Source: 9FT-COMBO-48-23 sp963754385 (GTDB lineage: Bacteria; Chloroflexota; Dehalococcoidia; GIF9; UBA5629). Taken from it: a DNA stretch of 64,000 bases. The notes beneath the pieces were generated by a model that was given only the letters and a program-made list of their open reading frames with translations, had not been told where the DNA came from and ran no database searches. Position numbers and translations under genes: made by a program. How positions within the stretch are numbered: the first letter of the stretch is position 1; each line of letters begins with the position of its first letter. Below are positions 24,668 through 33,547 of this stretch, piece by piece. The stretch is from contig CAVWGE010000001.1 of assembly GCA_963754385.1 (NCBI GenBank), forward strand, positions 62,001 to 126,000, read 5' to 3'.

Positions 24668-26611
24668 ATGAGTCCAGCCAAGGCGAGCAACAAAAATCCA
24701 GTAAAAATCACCGACCTTACTTTGCGCGATGGACATCAATCATTATTTGCCACCAGGATGCGAACCGCTGATATGGAGCCTATTGCTCCAGAGATGAACA
24801 AGGTGGGTTTCTGGTCGATGGAAGTCTGGGGTGGTGCTACCTTCGACGTAATGACCAGATTCCTAAATGAAGACCCTTGGGAAAGAATCCGTATCTTAAA
24901 GAAGCTGATGCCTGATACCAGATTGCAGATGCTTTTGCGCGGTCAGAACCTGGTCGGCTACCGCAATTATGCCGATGACGTAGTTACTGCTTTTGTTCAC
25001 CATGCTGCTGACTGCGGTATCGACGTTTTCCGCGTTTTCGATGCCGTTAATGACGAACGCAACTTCATAACTGCCTTTAAGGCCATCAAGGATAAAAAGA
25101 AGCATATCCAAGGCGTCATATGTTATTCATTAACGGAACCTAAACTGGGCGGTCCTATATACAACATTGATTATTTTGTAAAGAAGGCACTTATCATTCA
25201 AGACATGGGAGCTGACAGCCTCTGCATCAAGGATATGGCTGGACTAATTGCACCGGACGACGCCTACGAGTTAACTCAGGCTTTAAAGCAGGCCCTGAAA
25301 ATACCGGTCAACCTGCACAGCCATTTCACCAGCGGCATGGCTTATATGAGCTTCTTAAAGGCTATCGAGGCTGGAGTCGATTTCATAGATACTTGCATTG
25401 CTCCCTTCGCTTTGCGTACCTCTCACCCGGCAGTAGAGCCAATTGTGGTTGCCCTCAAAGGCAGCAACAGGGATACGGGGCTTAGCCTGGAGAACCTGCT
25501 TAAAATAGGCGAATACTTTGAATCTATTGCTCCTAAGTACAGGGACTTTATGGATACTACCAAGATTTCGGTTATCGATACCGGCGTGCTATGGCATCAA
25601 ATCCCCGGTGGTATGTTCAGCAACATGGTTGCTCAACTAAAAGAAGCCAATGCTCTGGACCGCCTGCAGGAAGTTTATGCCGAACTTCCTCGAACGCGAA
25701 AAGAGCTTGGTTACCCACCTCTGGTTACTCCAACCAGCCAGATAGTCGGAGTTCAGGCAGTCCAGAATGTCCTTTTCGGCAGATATAAAATGATACCCAG
25801 GGAAGTCAAAGATTACGTTTACGGCTTGTACGGTAAACCTCCGGTTCCAATCGACGAAGAGGTACAAAAGATAGTCCTCAAAGGTTATGAACGTGGGGCA
25901 AAACCTATCACCAGCCGACCGGCTGATATACTCGAGCCGGAACTGGCAAAAGCCAAGGAAGCTACCAAAGATATTGCTAAAGATATCGGTGACGTGCTTG
26001 TCTATGCCCTGTATCCTCAGACCGGAATGAAATTCCTGAAGTGGAAATATGGCTTGGAAGCACCACCACCGGAAACCAAGCCGAAGACCTTGGAAGACGT
26101 CAAAAGAGAAGACGAACTTATCGCCAAGGCTAAAGGTGGCAAAATGGCGGAGAAGGTTGAGATAAAAGCGCCGATTAAGGGACCGGCTGCTAGAACATTC
26201 AATGTCTTTGTCGGCGATGAATATTACCAGGTCGAGGTTGAACCTGCAGGTGGCGTGGCTATACCTGCTCCTTCACCAGCCTATGCTCCGATACAACCAC
26301 CGGCAGCACCGCCACCAACTAAGCCAGAGGCTCCACTTGCACCGCCGGTGGAAAAGAAAGGGGTTCCAGTATCTCCCAAGGCAGCCGTCGTTGCTGGGGA
26401 TACGCCGGTGCTCACTCCGATACCAGGCACAATTATCCGCTATCTCGTTAAAGAAGGTGACAATGTCGAAGTAGGCAAGGGCGTAGTTGTTTTGGAAGCC
26501 ATGAAGATGGCAAATGAGATAAGTGCCCCGGCTGCCGGCAAAATTAAATCCATAAATTGTAAGCCCGGCGATAAGGTAAGTGGAGGCACTGTACTTGCTA
26601 TAATTGGTTAG
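24668..26611 (+). CDS. Pyruvate carboxylase subunit B / oxaloacetate decarboxylase alpha-type biotin protein
   Basis: About 647 residues. An N-terminal HMGL-like carboxyltransferase barrel carries ITDLTLRDGHQSL, the metal/substrate site VNLHSHFTSGMA and the catalytic lysine region SLCIKDMAG. A conserved PYC_OADA domain follows, then a proline/alanine linker (about 540-580) and a biotinyl domain with EAMKMAN. It moves CO2 between biotin and pyruvate/oxaloacetate. With malate dehydrogenase and fumarase downstream, pyruvate carboxylation is the more likely direction, needing a biotin carboxylase encoded elsewhere. No sodium-pump beta subunit is nearby. The start at 24668 is chosen over 24626 because GAGGAG lies just before it. 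Confidence 0.9.
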   Translation: MSPAKASNKNPVKITDLTLRDGHQSLFATRMRTADMEPIAPEMNKVGFWSMEVWGGATFDVMTRFLNEDPWERIRILKKLMPDTRLQMLLRGQNLVGYRNYADDVVTAFVHHAADCGIDVFRVFDAVNDERNFITAFKAIKDKKKHIQGVICYSLTEPKLGGPIYNIDYFVKKALIIQDMGADSLCIKDMAGLIAPDDAYELTQALKQALKIPVNLHSHFTSGMAYMSFLKAIEAGVDFIDTCIAPFALRTSHPAVEPIVVALKGSNRDTGLSLENLLKIGEYFESIAPKYRDFMDTTKISVIDTGVLWHQIPGGMFSNMVAQLKEANALDRLQEVYAELPRTRKELGYPPLVTPTSQIVGVQAVQNVLFGRYKMIPREVKDYVYGLYGKPPVPIDEEVQKIVLKGYERGAKPITSRPADILEPELAKAKEATKDIAKDIGDVLVYALYPQTGMKFLKWKYGLEAPPPETKPKTLEDVKREDELIAKAKGGKMAEKVEIKAPIKGPAARTFNVFVGDEYYQVEVEPAGGVAIPAPSPAYAPIQPPAAPPPTKPEAPLAPPVEKKGVPVSPKAAVVAGDTPVLTPIPGTIIRYLVKEGDNVEVGKGVVVLEAMKMANEISAPAAGKIKSINCKPGDKVSGGTVLAIIG

Positions 26612-26617
26612 GCTTTT

Positions 26618-27871
26618 ATGGGTAAAACCCTCAGCGAGAAAATCCTAAGTGAAAAATCAGGGACTGACGCTCGAGCCGGCGATATAGTCGTTGCCCAGGT
26701 GGATTTGGCTTTTGTTCAGGACACCACCGGTCCTTTAACCATACGGCAGTTTAAAGAAATCAAACATGGCAGGCTGGCCAGTCCGCAACGGGCCGCTGTC
26801 TTTCTCGACCACGCTATACCCAGCCCCAATAGGCAATTATCGAACGACCATCAATTTCTGCGCCAGTTCGCTGAGGAAACCGGCTGCCTTATCTTTGAAG
26901 GCGGCAGCGGAATATGCCATCAGCTAGTGGCGGAAATGTTTGCTAACCCCGGGGATGTTATCGTCGGTGCCGACTCACATGCAGTAACTGCCGGTGGTCT
27001 GGGAGCATTTGCTACCGGGATGGGGTCGAGCGATATCGCCGTTGTTTTCGCACTGGGCAAAACGTGGTTTCGGGTGCCGGAGACCTTCAAAATTAGCATC
27101 AACGGCAGATTTCAAAAGTGGGTTGGCGCCAAGGACCTTGTCCTCCATCTTATCGGCGTACTCGGAGCCGACGGTGCCACTTACAAGGCGCTGGAATTCG
27201 ATGGTAAAACAGTATCTAATATGACCATCTCGGAACGCTTGACTGTGGCCAACATGGCAGTAGAAGCCGGTGCCAAGGTCGGCATTTTCCCCAGCGACAA
27301 TGTCACCCGAGGATACCTGGCGGCTCGAGGAAAAGGCAATAAATACAGAGCGCTTCGCCCGGATGCCGACGCAGACTATGAACGTGCTATGATTATCAAT
27401 GCCTCCGAGCTTGAACCTATGGTAGCTATGCCTCATACGGTAGATAATGTCACTCCGGTAAACATGCTCGCCGGTACAAAAATAGACCAGGTATTCATCG
27501 GTACCTGTACCAACGGTCGCCTTGAAGACTTAGCCGTAGCCGCCGCAATTCTCAAAAATAAGAAGCGCCACCCAAGCGTCAGGTTAATCGTAGCTCCGGC
27601 ATCACAGCAAGTCCTTATACAAGCTATGAGGATTGGCTACATCCAGGTTCTAGTTGCAGCCGGGGCCGTAGTACTACCGCCGGGGTGTGCTGCTTGCCTC
27701 GGCCTTCATCAGGGCGTTCTCGGAGATAATGAAGCCTGCCTATCGACAGCTAATCGCAATTTCAAGGGACGGATGGGCAATCCGGAAGCCTTGATATATC
27801 TGGCCAGTCCAGCCACAGCCGCAGCTTCAGCATTGACCGGTGAAATCACCGACCCGAGAAAGGTGACATGA
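26618..27871 (+). CDS. Aconitase-family large subunit (LeuC/homoaconitase type)
   Basis: A 417-residue [4Fe-4S] hydro-lyase subunit. Cluster cysteines lie in FIGTCTNGR and PPGCAACLG. GADSHAVTAGGLGAFATGMG is typical of the LeuC/homoaconitase group. The name for the family would be 3-isopropylmalate dehydratase. Here it is followed by its small subunit, isocitrate dehydrogenase, malate dehydrogenase and fumarase, with no leucine genes, so the likely job is citrate-isocitrate isomerisation. It overlaps the small subunit by four bases (ATGA). Confidence 0.87.
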   Translation: MGKTLSEKILSEKSGTDARAGDIVVAQVDLAFVQDTTGPLTIRQFKEIKHGRLASPQRAAVFLDHAIPSPNRQLSNDHQFLRQFAEETGCLIFEGGSGICHQLVAEMFANPGDVIVGADSHAVTAGGLGAFATGMGSSDIAVVFALGKTWFRVPETFKISINGRFQKWVGAKDLVLHLIGVLGADGATYKALEFDGKTVSNMTISERLTVANMAVEAGAKVGIFPSDNVTRGYLAARGKGNKYRALRPDADADYERAMIINASELEPMVAMPHTVDNVTPVNMLAGTKIDQVFIGTCTNGRLEDLAVAAAILKNKKRHPSVRLIVAPASQQVLIQAMRIGYIQVLVAAGAVVLPPGCAACLGLHQGVLGDNEACLSTANRNFKGRMGNPEALIYLASPATAAASALTGEITDPRKVT

Positions 27872-28377
27872 TGCCTGACAAAATTCTCAAAGGTAAGGCT
27901 TTCAAGTTCGGTGATAATATTTCTACCGACCATATCATACCGGGTAAATATGCACACTTGAGAAGCAATCTGCCGGAGTTAGCCAAACACGTCATGGAAG
28001 ATGCCGATGCAACCTTTGCCAAGAAGGTGAAATCAGGTGACTTCATCGTTGCCGGCAAGAACTTTGGACTTGGCTCCAGCCGGGAACATGCGGCACTGGT
28101 TATTAAAATGGCTGGCGTGAGTGCTATACTGGCAGAATCAGTAGCTCGCATCTTTTTCAGAAATGCCATAAATCAAGGATTACCGGTGCTGATTTGTGAT
28201 ACCGCTAAAATTGACGCTGGTGACAAAGTAGAGGTAAATTTGACCGCAGGCGTAGTTACCGACCTGACCAACGGTGCCAAGCTTACCTTCGGCAAAATCC
28301 CTGAAGTGATGCTGGGCGTACTTAATGAGGGCGGACTCATCCCCTACATAAGCAAATACGGCAACTTTGAAATCTAA
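27868..28377 (+). CDS. Aconitase-family small subunit (LeuD type)
   Basis: A 169-residue swivelling-domain subunit. DNISTDHIIPGKYAHLRS near the start carries the substrate-specificity loop, and GLGSSREHAALVIK carries the substrate-binding serine/arginine. The loop YAHLRS differs from those usually seen in leucine-pathway enzymes, in keeping with a different substrate. Starts ATGATG; GAAAGGTG precedes it. It pairs with 26618 to form a two-subunit aconitase. Confidence 0.88.
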   Translation: MMPDKILKGKAFKFGDNISTDHIIPGKYAHLRSNLPELAKHVMEDADATFAKKVKSGDFIVAGKNFGLGSSREHAALVIKMAGVSAILAESVARIFFRNAINQGLPVLICDTAKIDAGDKVEVNLTAGVVTDLTNGAKLTFGKIPEVMLGVLNEGGLIPYISKYGNFEI

Positions 28378-28400
28378 ACTTTGCAAAGGCGGAAAATATT

Positions 28401-29489
28401 ATGCCTCACAAGGTGACTCTTATCCCCGGTGACGGAATTGGCCCTGAGATTATTGAGGCGACTAAAAGGGTATTAGAAGCCACCGGCGTTAAATTTGAGT
28501 GGGATATTGAAATAGTCGGCCAACAAGCTCAGGATAAACTCGGCACCCCTCTACCTGATTATGTCCTTGAATCTATAAAGAAAAACAAGGTAGCTCTCAA
28601 GGGTCCGGTGACCACGCCGATAGGTACCGGCTTCAGGAGCGTCAATGTAGCCTTACGCCAGAGATTAGACCTTTATGCCTGCCTCCGACCATGCAAGACC
28701 TATCCGGGCGTGCCCACACCCTTTAAAAATGTAGACATAGTCATTGTCAGGGAGAATACGGAAGACCTCTACATCGGCATTGAATTTGCCAGGGGAACCG
28801 AGGAAAGCGATAGACTGACAAAGCTCATTCTCGAGGCTACGCAGACCGTGGTGAAGCAGGATTCCGGCTTCAGTATAAAAGTGATATCCGAAACAGCTTC
28901 CAGACGCATTGTCAGGTTTGCCTTCGAATATGCCCGCGCTAATAAAAGAAAGAAGGTCAGCGCAGCCCACAAGGCTAACATTATGAAGTTCTCCGATGGC
29001 ATTTTTCTGGCTGCTGCCCGTGAAGTAGCCAAAGAATATCCAGATATAGGGTTCGAAGATGTAGTTATCGATGCCCTGTGTATGCGCCTTGTCAGAAGTC
29101 CACAGCAATATGATGTCATTGTCCTGCCCAATCTCTATGGTGACATTGTCTCCGACCTTTGCGCTGGACTGGTTGGCGGGCTTGGTGTGGCACCGGGGGC
29201 TAACGTGGGCGACAAAGTAGCGATTTTTGAGCCTACCCATGGCAGCGCTCCGAGATACGTTGGTCAGAACAAAGTCAACCCCATGGCTATGATGCTCTCT
29301 GCGACCATGATGCTACGCCATATCGGAGAAATTAAAGCTGCAGATAAGCTGGAAAAAGCCATAGCCGACGTTATTGCCGAGGGCAAAAAAATCACCTATG
29401 ATTTAAAAGCGGACCGCAATCAACCTGCCGCAACTACCTCAGAGGTTGCTGACGCAGTGGTTGAAAAACTCAAAAAGCAAGGGGGGTAA
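28401..29489 (+). CDS. icd: Isocitrate dehydrogenase, NAD-type of the IDH/IMDH family
   Basis: A 362-residue decarboxylating dehydrogenase converting isocitrate to 2-oxoglutarate. Substrate arginines in NVALRQRLDLYACLRP, IVRENTEDLYIG, the metal aspartate region in YGDIVSDLCAGLVGG and FEPTHGSAPRYVGQNKVNP are seen. The NVALRQ start of the substrate loop is of the isocitrate rather than isopropylmalate type. Cofactor preference is inferred, not shown. AAAGGCGG precedes the ATG. Third gene of the TCA operon; the stop is one base before mdh. Confidence 0.88.
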   Translation: MPHKVTLIPGDGIGPEIIEATKRVLEATGVKFEWDIEIVGQQAQDKLGTPLPDYVLESIKKNKVALKGPVTTPIGTGFRSVNVALRQRLDLYACLRPCKTYPGVPTPFKNVDIVIVRENTEDLYIGIEFARGTEESDRLTKLILEATQTVVKQDSGFSIKVISETASRRIVRFAFEYARANKRKKVSAAHKANIMKFSDGIFLAAAREVAKEYPDIGFEDVVIDALCMRLVRSPQQYDVIVLPNLYGDIVSDLCAGLVGGLGVAPGANVGDKVAIFEPTHGSAPRYVGQNKVNPMAMMLSATMMLRHIGEIKAADKLEKAIADVIAEGKKITYDLKADRNQPAATTSEVADAVVEKLKKQGG

Positions 29490-29490
29490 A

Positions 29491-30420
29491 ATGCGCAGTA
29501 AAGTTAGTGTCATCGGCGCCGGAAATGTAGGAGCCACCCTAGCCCAGCGTATGGCCGAGAAAGGGTACGCCGATGTAGTGGTGGTGGACATCATCAATGG
29601 CTTGCCCCAAGGTAAAGCATTGGACATACTCCAGACCGGTCCAATTACCGGCTCAGATGCCAGAGTTATCGGTACTAATTCCTACAAAGAAACTGCCAGC
29701 TCTGATATTGTGGTCATCACCTCGGGAGTGCCAAGAAAGCCGGGCATGCACCGTAGTGATATGGTACTGACCAATATGAATATCGTTAAACCGGTCACCG
29801 AGCAGGTAGTGAAATACTCGCCGAAATGCATAATCATTATGGTCGCCAATCCCTTAGATGCTATGACGCAGCTGGCTCTTCACGTCAGCAAATTTCCTCG
29901 AAACCGTGTCCTGGGCCAGTCAGGCGTTTTAGATACCTCCAGATTCAGGACCCTCCTTGCCCAGGAGCTCAACGTCTCAGCCGAAGATGTTCATGCCTGC
30001 GTTCTGGGCGGGCATGGGGATACCATGTTGCCCGTCCCGAGATTAACCACCGTGGGCGGCATCCCGATAAACGAGCTGTTGCCTCAGGAGACTGTGAATA
30101 AGATTGTTGAGCGGACAGTTAAAGGAGGTAGCGAGATAGTTGCCCTGCTGAAGACAGGAAGTGCCTTTTATGCTCCGGCGGCGGCTACCGCACAGATGAT
30201 TGAATCTATACTTTTGGACAAGAAGAGAATCTTACCCTGCGCTGTCTACCTTGAAGGAGAATATGGAATAAAGGGCGCAGTGGTCGGGGTACCTGTGAAG
30301 CTGGGCAAAGATGGCATTGAGCAGATAATCGAGCTGAAGCTAACGCCGGAGGAAAACGCCGCTCTTAAGAAATCAGCCGAGGCGGTAAGAGAACTGGTCA
30401 AGATAATGAAACTGAAGTAA
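29491..30420 (+). CDS. mdh: Malate dehydrogenase (LDH-like family)
   Basis: A 309-residue NAD-dependent enzyme interconverting oxaloacetate and malate. VSVIGAGNVGATLA (dinucleotide site), GVPRKPGMHRSDM with the malate-specific arginine, and the catalytic histidine in VLGGHGDTMLP are clear. The frame opens upstream inside icd, but ATG at 29491 has GGGGGG just before it and homology begins there. With the carboxylase and fumarase it can run pyruvate to oxaloacetate, malate and fumarate. Confidence 0.93.
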   Translation: MRSKVSVIGAGNVGATLAQRMAEKGYADVVVVDIINGLPQGKALDILQTGPITGSDARVIGTNSYKETASSDIVVITSGVPRKPGMHRSDMVLTNMNIVKPVTEQVVKYSPKCIIIMVANPLDAMTQLALHVSKFPRNRVLGQSGVLDTSRFRTLLAQELNVSAEDVHACVLGGHGDTMLPVPRLTTVGGIPINELLPQETVNKIVERTVKGGSEIVALLKTGSAFYAPAAATAQMIESILLDKKRILPCAVYLEGEYGIKGAVVGVPVKLGKDGIEQIIELKLTPEENAALKKSAEAVRELVKIMKLK

Positions 30421-30427
30421 TCGGCTA

Positions 30428-31273
30428 ATGCGGGATATCGATAGTAAGAAGATAATCGAAACTGTATCCAATCTGTTCCAGGACGCCTGCCTTTATTTGC
30501 CCAAAGATGTGCTTGCTGCCCTCAAGAAGGCAAGAGAAAAAGAAGAGTCGTCTGTAGCCAGGGACGTGTTAGCCCAAATCATTGAAAATACTGAGATTGC
30601 CGGCAAAGAAAAAATCCCTCTATGCCAGGATACCGGTGCCGCAGTGGTATTATTGGAGTTAGGTCAGGACGTTCATATAACGGGAGGCGACCTTTACGCA
30701 GCCGTAAATGAAGGGGTACGCCAAGGGTATGAAAAAGGATATCTGCGCAAATCCATGGTGAATCAGCCCTTCTCGGCACGAGTGAATACCAAGGATAACA
30801 CCCCGGCTATCATCTACACCGATATCGTTCCGGGAGACAGACTTAAAATCAGCGTAATGCCCAAGGGAGGCGGCTCCGAAAACTGCTCGCGTCTGACGGT
30901 AATGCCGCCGGCAAAGGGGCGCCGGGGGATTATCGACTTTGTGGTGAACCTCGTTGACGAATCCGGCAGCAATTCATGTCCACCTGTCATCATCGGTCTC
31001 GGAATAGGCGGAACAACGGATAAAGCTATGGCATTGGCTAAGAAAGCACTATTTCGCAAAGTTGGCGAGCCAAATCCGGACCCTGAGGTTGCTGAGTTAG
31101 AAAAGGAAATCCTGCGACATGTCAACAATCTGGGCATCGGACCGATGGGTTATGGCGGCAGGACAACCGCCCTGGCTGTTCACATTGAAACCTTCCCGGC
31201 ACATATCGCTAGCCTGCCGGTTGCGGTTAACATACAATGCTGGTGTGCCCGGCATAATGAGGCGACATTATGA
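30428..31273 (+). CDS. fumA: Class I fumarate hydratase, alpha subunit
   Basis: A 281-residue iron-sulfur subunit of the two-subunit fumarase. Cluster cysteines in IPLCQDTG, GGGSENCSRL and IQCWCARH are visible, with the normal GIGGTTDKA. It hydrates fumarate to malate. Stop TGA at 31271-31273 overlaps the ATG of a flavoprotein remnant. fumB starts 117 bases further on. L-tartrate dehydratase alpha is the nearest alternative; the TCA context decides for fumarase. Confidence 0.92.
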   Translation: MRDIDSKKIIETVSNLFQDACLYLPKDVLAALKKAREKEESSVARDVLAQIIENTEIAGKEKIPLCQDTGAAVVLLELGQDVHITGGDLYAAVNEGVRQGYEKGYLRKSMVNQPFSARVNTKDNTPAIIYTDIVPGDRLKISVMPKGGGSENCSRLTVMPPAKGRRGIIDFVVNLVDESGSNSCPPVIIGLGIGGTTDKAMALAKKALFRKVGEPNPDPEVAELEKEILRHVNNLGIGPMGYGGRTTALAVHIETFPAHIASLPVAVNIQCWCARHNEATL

Positions 31274-31425
31274 TGAGCCAAAAACACGATATTATATTCT
31301 TTGGCTCAGGACTGGTAGGTCTACGAGTTGCCATCGTCTCCAAAGTTGTAAATCGTTACTGCGAAAGACCGCTGCTACGGAGGGATAACGACGAAGACTC
31401 TAAATATCAGGTCACCACTCAATGA
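31270..31425 (+). pseudogene. N-terminal remnant of an FAD flavoprotein between fumA and fumB
   Basis: A 51-codon frame starting ATGATG, overlapping the fumA stop. It reads SQKHDIIFFGSGLVGLRVAI, which is the dinucleotide-binding start of FAD-dependent succinate dehydrogenase/fumarate reductase-type flavoproteins. After about residue 22 the match ends, and the frame runs across the fumB start to a stop. The ATGA overlap suggests that the lost gene was once coupled to fumA. Too short to function as a flavoprotein. Confidence 0.6.
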
Positions 31426-31948
31426 GGAGACTATCAAGAAGTTGAAAGCCGGTGACCAGGTTTTCATCACCGGCGTGATTTATGCCGCTCGTGATGCTGC
31501 TCATAAACGCATAGTTGAAGCTTTAGACAGGGGCGAGAAACTACCCTTTGACATAACCAATCAGACCATCTACTACATGGGCCCAACGCTAGCCAAGCCG
31601 GGGCAAGTCATCGGCTCAGCCGGACCAACGACCAGCGGACGGATGGACAGCTATGCCGTGCGTCTTATGGCTGCCGGGCTCAAAGGTATGGTTGGCAAGG
31701 GCAACCGGTCACAAGCAGTGAAGGATGCCATGAAGAAGTATAAGGCAGTTTACTTCGCCGCCATAGGTGGTGCCGGAGCCCTGATTTCAAAAAGCATAAA
31801 AAGGGCAGAAGTGATAGCCTATGAGGACCTGGGGGCTGAGGCAGTCCGCCGTCTGGAGGTGGAAAACCTCCCCGCTACAGTTATCGATGATATCTACGGC
31901 GGCGACCTGTACGAACAAGGGAAAGCCAAATACCAAGTTAAAGTATAA
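31391..31948 (+). CDS. fumB: Class I fumarate hydratase, beta subunit, apparent ACG start
   Basis: A 185-residue beta subunit of the class I fumarase. The conserved start KTLNIRSPLNEETIKKLKAG, then FITGVIYAARDAAHKR and GSAGPTTSGRMD, is complete only if translation begins at ACG 31391. No ATG, GTG or TTG occurs in frame between the upstream stop (31349-31351) and TTG 31442, and the latter would remove 17 conserved residues. GGAGGG at 31379-31384 stands six bases before the ACG, ideal spacing. Either ACG is used or there is a point mutation or sequence error at the initiator. Confidence 0.85.
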   Translation, partial: TKTLNIRSPLNEETIKKLKAGDQVFITGVIYAARDAAHKRIVEALDRGEKLPFDITNQTIYYMGPTLAKPGQVIGSAGPTTSGRMDSYAVRLMAAGLKGMVGKGNRSQAVKDAMKKYKAVYFAAIGGAGALISKSIKRAEVIAYEDLGAEAVRRLEVENLPATVIDDIYGGDLYEQGKAKYQVKV

Positions 31949-31956
31949 CCTGGTAG

Positions 31957-32490
31957 TTAGCTGCCCTTTAGCCCGAGCAAGATAACTATAAGCAGCCCGG
32001 CTATACTTTTGGAATCGCAGATTTCCCCTGAAGCAATGAGTTCAGGTATGCGGGATAAAGGTACCCGAACCACCTCGATGTCCTCAGTATCTTCAGCCTC
32101 ACGGCGGCTGGGTATCAGATGCGTAGCCAGATACAGGTGTAAATACTCAGTGCAGTAGCCGGGGGCTGAATAGAAACCGCCGAGCTTGTCTATCTTATTA
32201 GGTAAATAGCCTATCTCCTCCTGTAGCTCGCGTCTAACACTGGCAATCGGCTGTTCACCCGGGTCAATACCACCCGCCGGAATCTCCAGGAGAGTTTTGC
32301 CAGCAGCTTTGCGATATTGACGAACTAAGATGACTTTGTCTTTGGAATCCAGAACCACCACCGCCACACAATCACTATGCTCGACAATCTCCCTGGTGGT
32401 AGTCTTGCCGCTGGGTTTCAGCACCGTGTCAACTTTCAGTTTCACCGCTCGACCGTCGTAAATCCGCTGGCTGGATATGGTCTTCTCCAT
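31957..32490 (-). CDS. Nudix hydrolase, ADP-ribose pyrophosphatase-like
   Basis: A 177-residue Nudix protein. The Nudix box reads GGIDPGEQPIASVRRELQEE followed by IGY, with all required residues. LLEIPAGGID before it and GGFYSAPGYCTE after it are typical of ADP-ribose pyrophosphatases. The C-terminus is hydrophobic (AGLLIVILLGL). AGAGGT precedes the start. Convergent with fumB, eight bases between stops. It probably hydrolyses ADP-ribose or a similar nucleoside diphosphate sugar. Confidence 0.88.
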   Translation of the reverse strand: MEKTISSQRIYDGRAVKLKVDTVLKPSGKTTTREIVEHSDCVAVVVLDSKDKVILVRQYRKAAGKTLLEIPAGGIDPGEQPIASVRRELQEEIGYLPNKIDKLGGFYSAPGYCTEYLHLYLATHLIPSRREAEDTEDIEVVRVPLSRIPELIASGEICDSKSIAGLLIVILLGLKGS

Positions 32491-32547
32491 CTTAACTTTT
32501 ACCTCTCTAATCTAAACATGCATCCTAGTTGCCTATTGCCGCAAAGA

Positions 32548-32602
32548 TGTAGGCTCGACCCTTTAGGGCCGAGTTCAGCGAGGCTAAAGCCTCGCTGCTA
32601 CA
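32548..32602. repeat. Cloverleaf-type palindromic repeat, copy 3
   Basis: Outer TGTAG/CTACA; hairpins TCGACCC-TTTA-GGGCCGA and GCGAGG-CTAAAG-CCTCGC. The A-T pair closing the second hairpin in other copies is G-C here, a compensated change. The rest of 32491-32754 shows no gene. Confidence 0.85.
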
Positions 32603-32754
32603 TCTGATAACTCTCCATCTCAACTCTCACCTCTATGACCTTACTACTTGCCCTTACTTTCTCCTTGATAAGTTTCTCATGGTACCTTCGGATAGATTTG
32701 TCGAATAGAATTCATCTATGGTTTCCATTAGCGCCTTAAGGAGATTGCCAGGAA

Positions 32755-33498
32755 CTAGGATCCACCTGATAGTATTTTCTGTAGGGCTGCACTCTGGGTA
32801 TCAGCGGGTATAATGGTTTTCAAGGCTCTGTAGTAGGTCCAATTACCTGAAGTAAGTTCCCCGGCCACTCCTAAACCAGGACCGCTGATGCTGTAAGTGT
32901 CGCTATCAATCTTCTGTATCTCCCAGTCCCCCAAGTGCTCAAGGACGCTTAGAAGGGTTGACGCAGATAGCTGTGCGTCTTCCAATTTTGCCTGCCTCTG
33001 TTTCTCAAGAGTGGACTTCCGCCATTTAAGTTCACTCTCAGCCGTTTCCCAATCGCTCTGTGTTTTTGTCGCTAAATCGGTAACCATAATAACGGTGTGA
33101 AACTCCTGATTTGGAGTCCCAATTCTATGGACTGAGAGTTCTAGTGCCGTTATCTCGTACTGGTCATTTTTGAATTCAGCTAAGCTTTCTCGTGTCACAC
33201 GACTATGCCATGAACCGTACTTAAACTCTTCGAGCAACTCGACCTTCTGATTCTCTATCCATTCTAGTGCCGGAACTATCACCTGCTCCAGTTTCAATAG
33301 CTTCTCTTCAGTCGTATACAGATTCTGGTCTATAATCTCTAACTCCTTAGCTGAATTGTCTATAACCCCGGCATTCATCTGTATCAAACAATCAACAAAC
33401 TCCTCCGTAATAGCCTTCTTGGACGTGCAGCCAGTTGATATGCTAAGTAGCATGAGCGATATTAACAAAATAATTAGAATTGGTCTCTTCATTTTCAA
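32755..33498 (-). CDS. Lipoprotein of unknown function
   Basis: A 247-residue protein with a lipoprotein signal: basic start KMKRP, hydrophobic core, and lipobox STGC at residues 20-23. The mature part is charged and helical with likely coiled-coil stretches (KELEIIDQNLYTTEEKLLKL and WRKSTLEKQRQAKLEDAQ), ending in a small beta-rich region. No known family. No clear ribosome site; TATACT lies upstream beside the palindrome ACTGAC/GTCAGT. It faces away from the NAD kinase group and may be co-transcribed with the glycine-rich protein upstream. Confidence 0.6.
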   Translation of the reverse strand: MKMKRPILIILLISLMLLSISTGCTSKKAITEEFVDCLIQMNAGVIDNSAKELEIIDQNLYTTEEKLLKLEQVIVPALEWIENQKVELLEEFKYGSWHSRVTRESLAEFKNDQYEITALELSVHRIGTPNQEFHTVIMVTDLATKTQSDWETAESELKWRKSTLEKQRQAKLEDAQLSASTLLSVLEHLGDWEIQKIDSDTYSISGPGLGVAGELTSGNWTYYRALKTIIPADTQSAALQKILSGGS

Positions 33499-33547
33499 TC
33501 TCTATTTGAGGATAGTATACTGACTGCCCGGTCAGTTACCCGCAACC

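Noticed and set aside
26618..28377. Leucine biosynthesis (leuC, leuD, leuB)
   Set aside because: The next enzyme has the isocitrate-type NVALRQ loop and is followed by mdh and fumarase; leuA is absent. A TCA role fits better.
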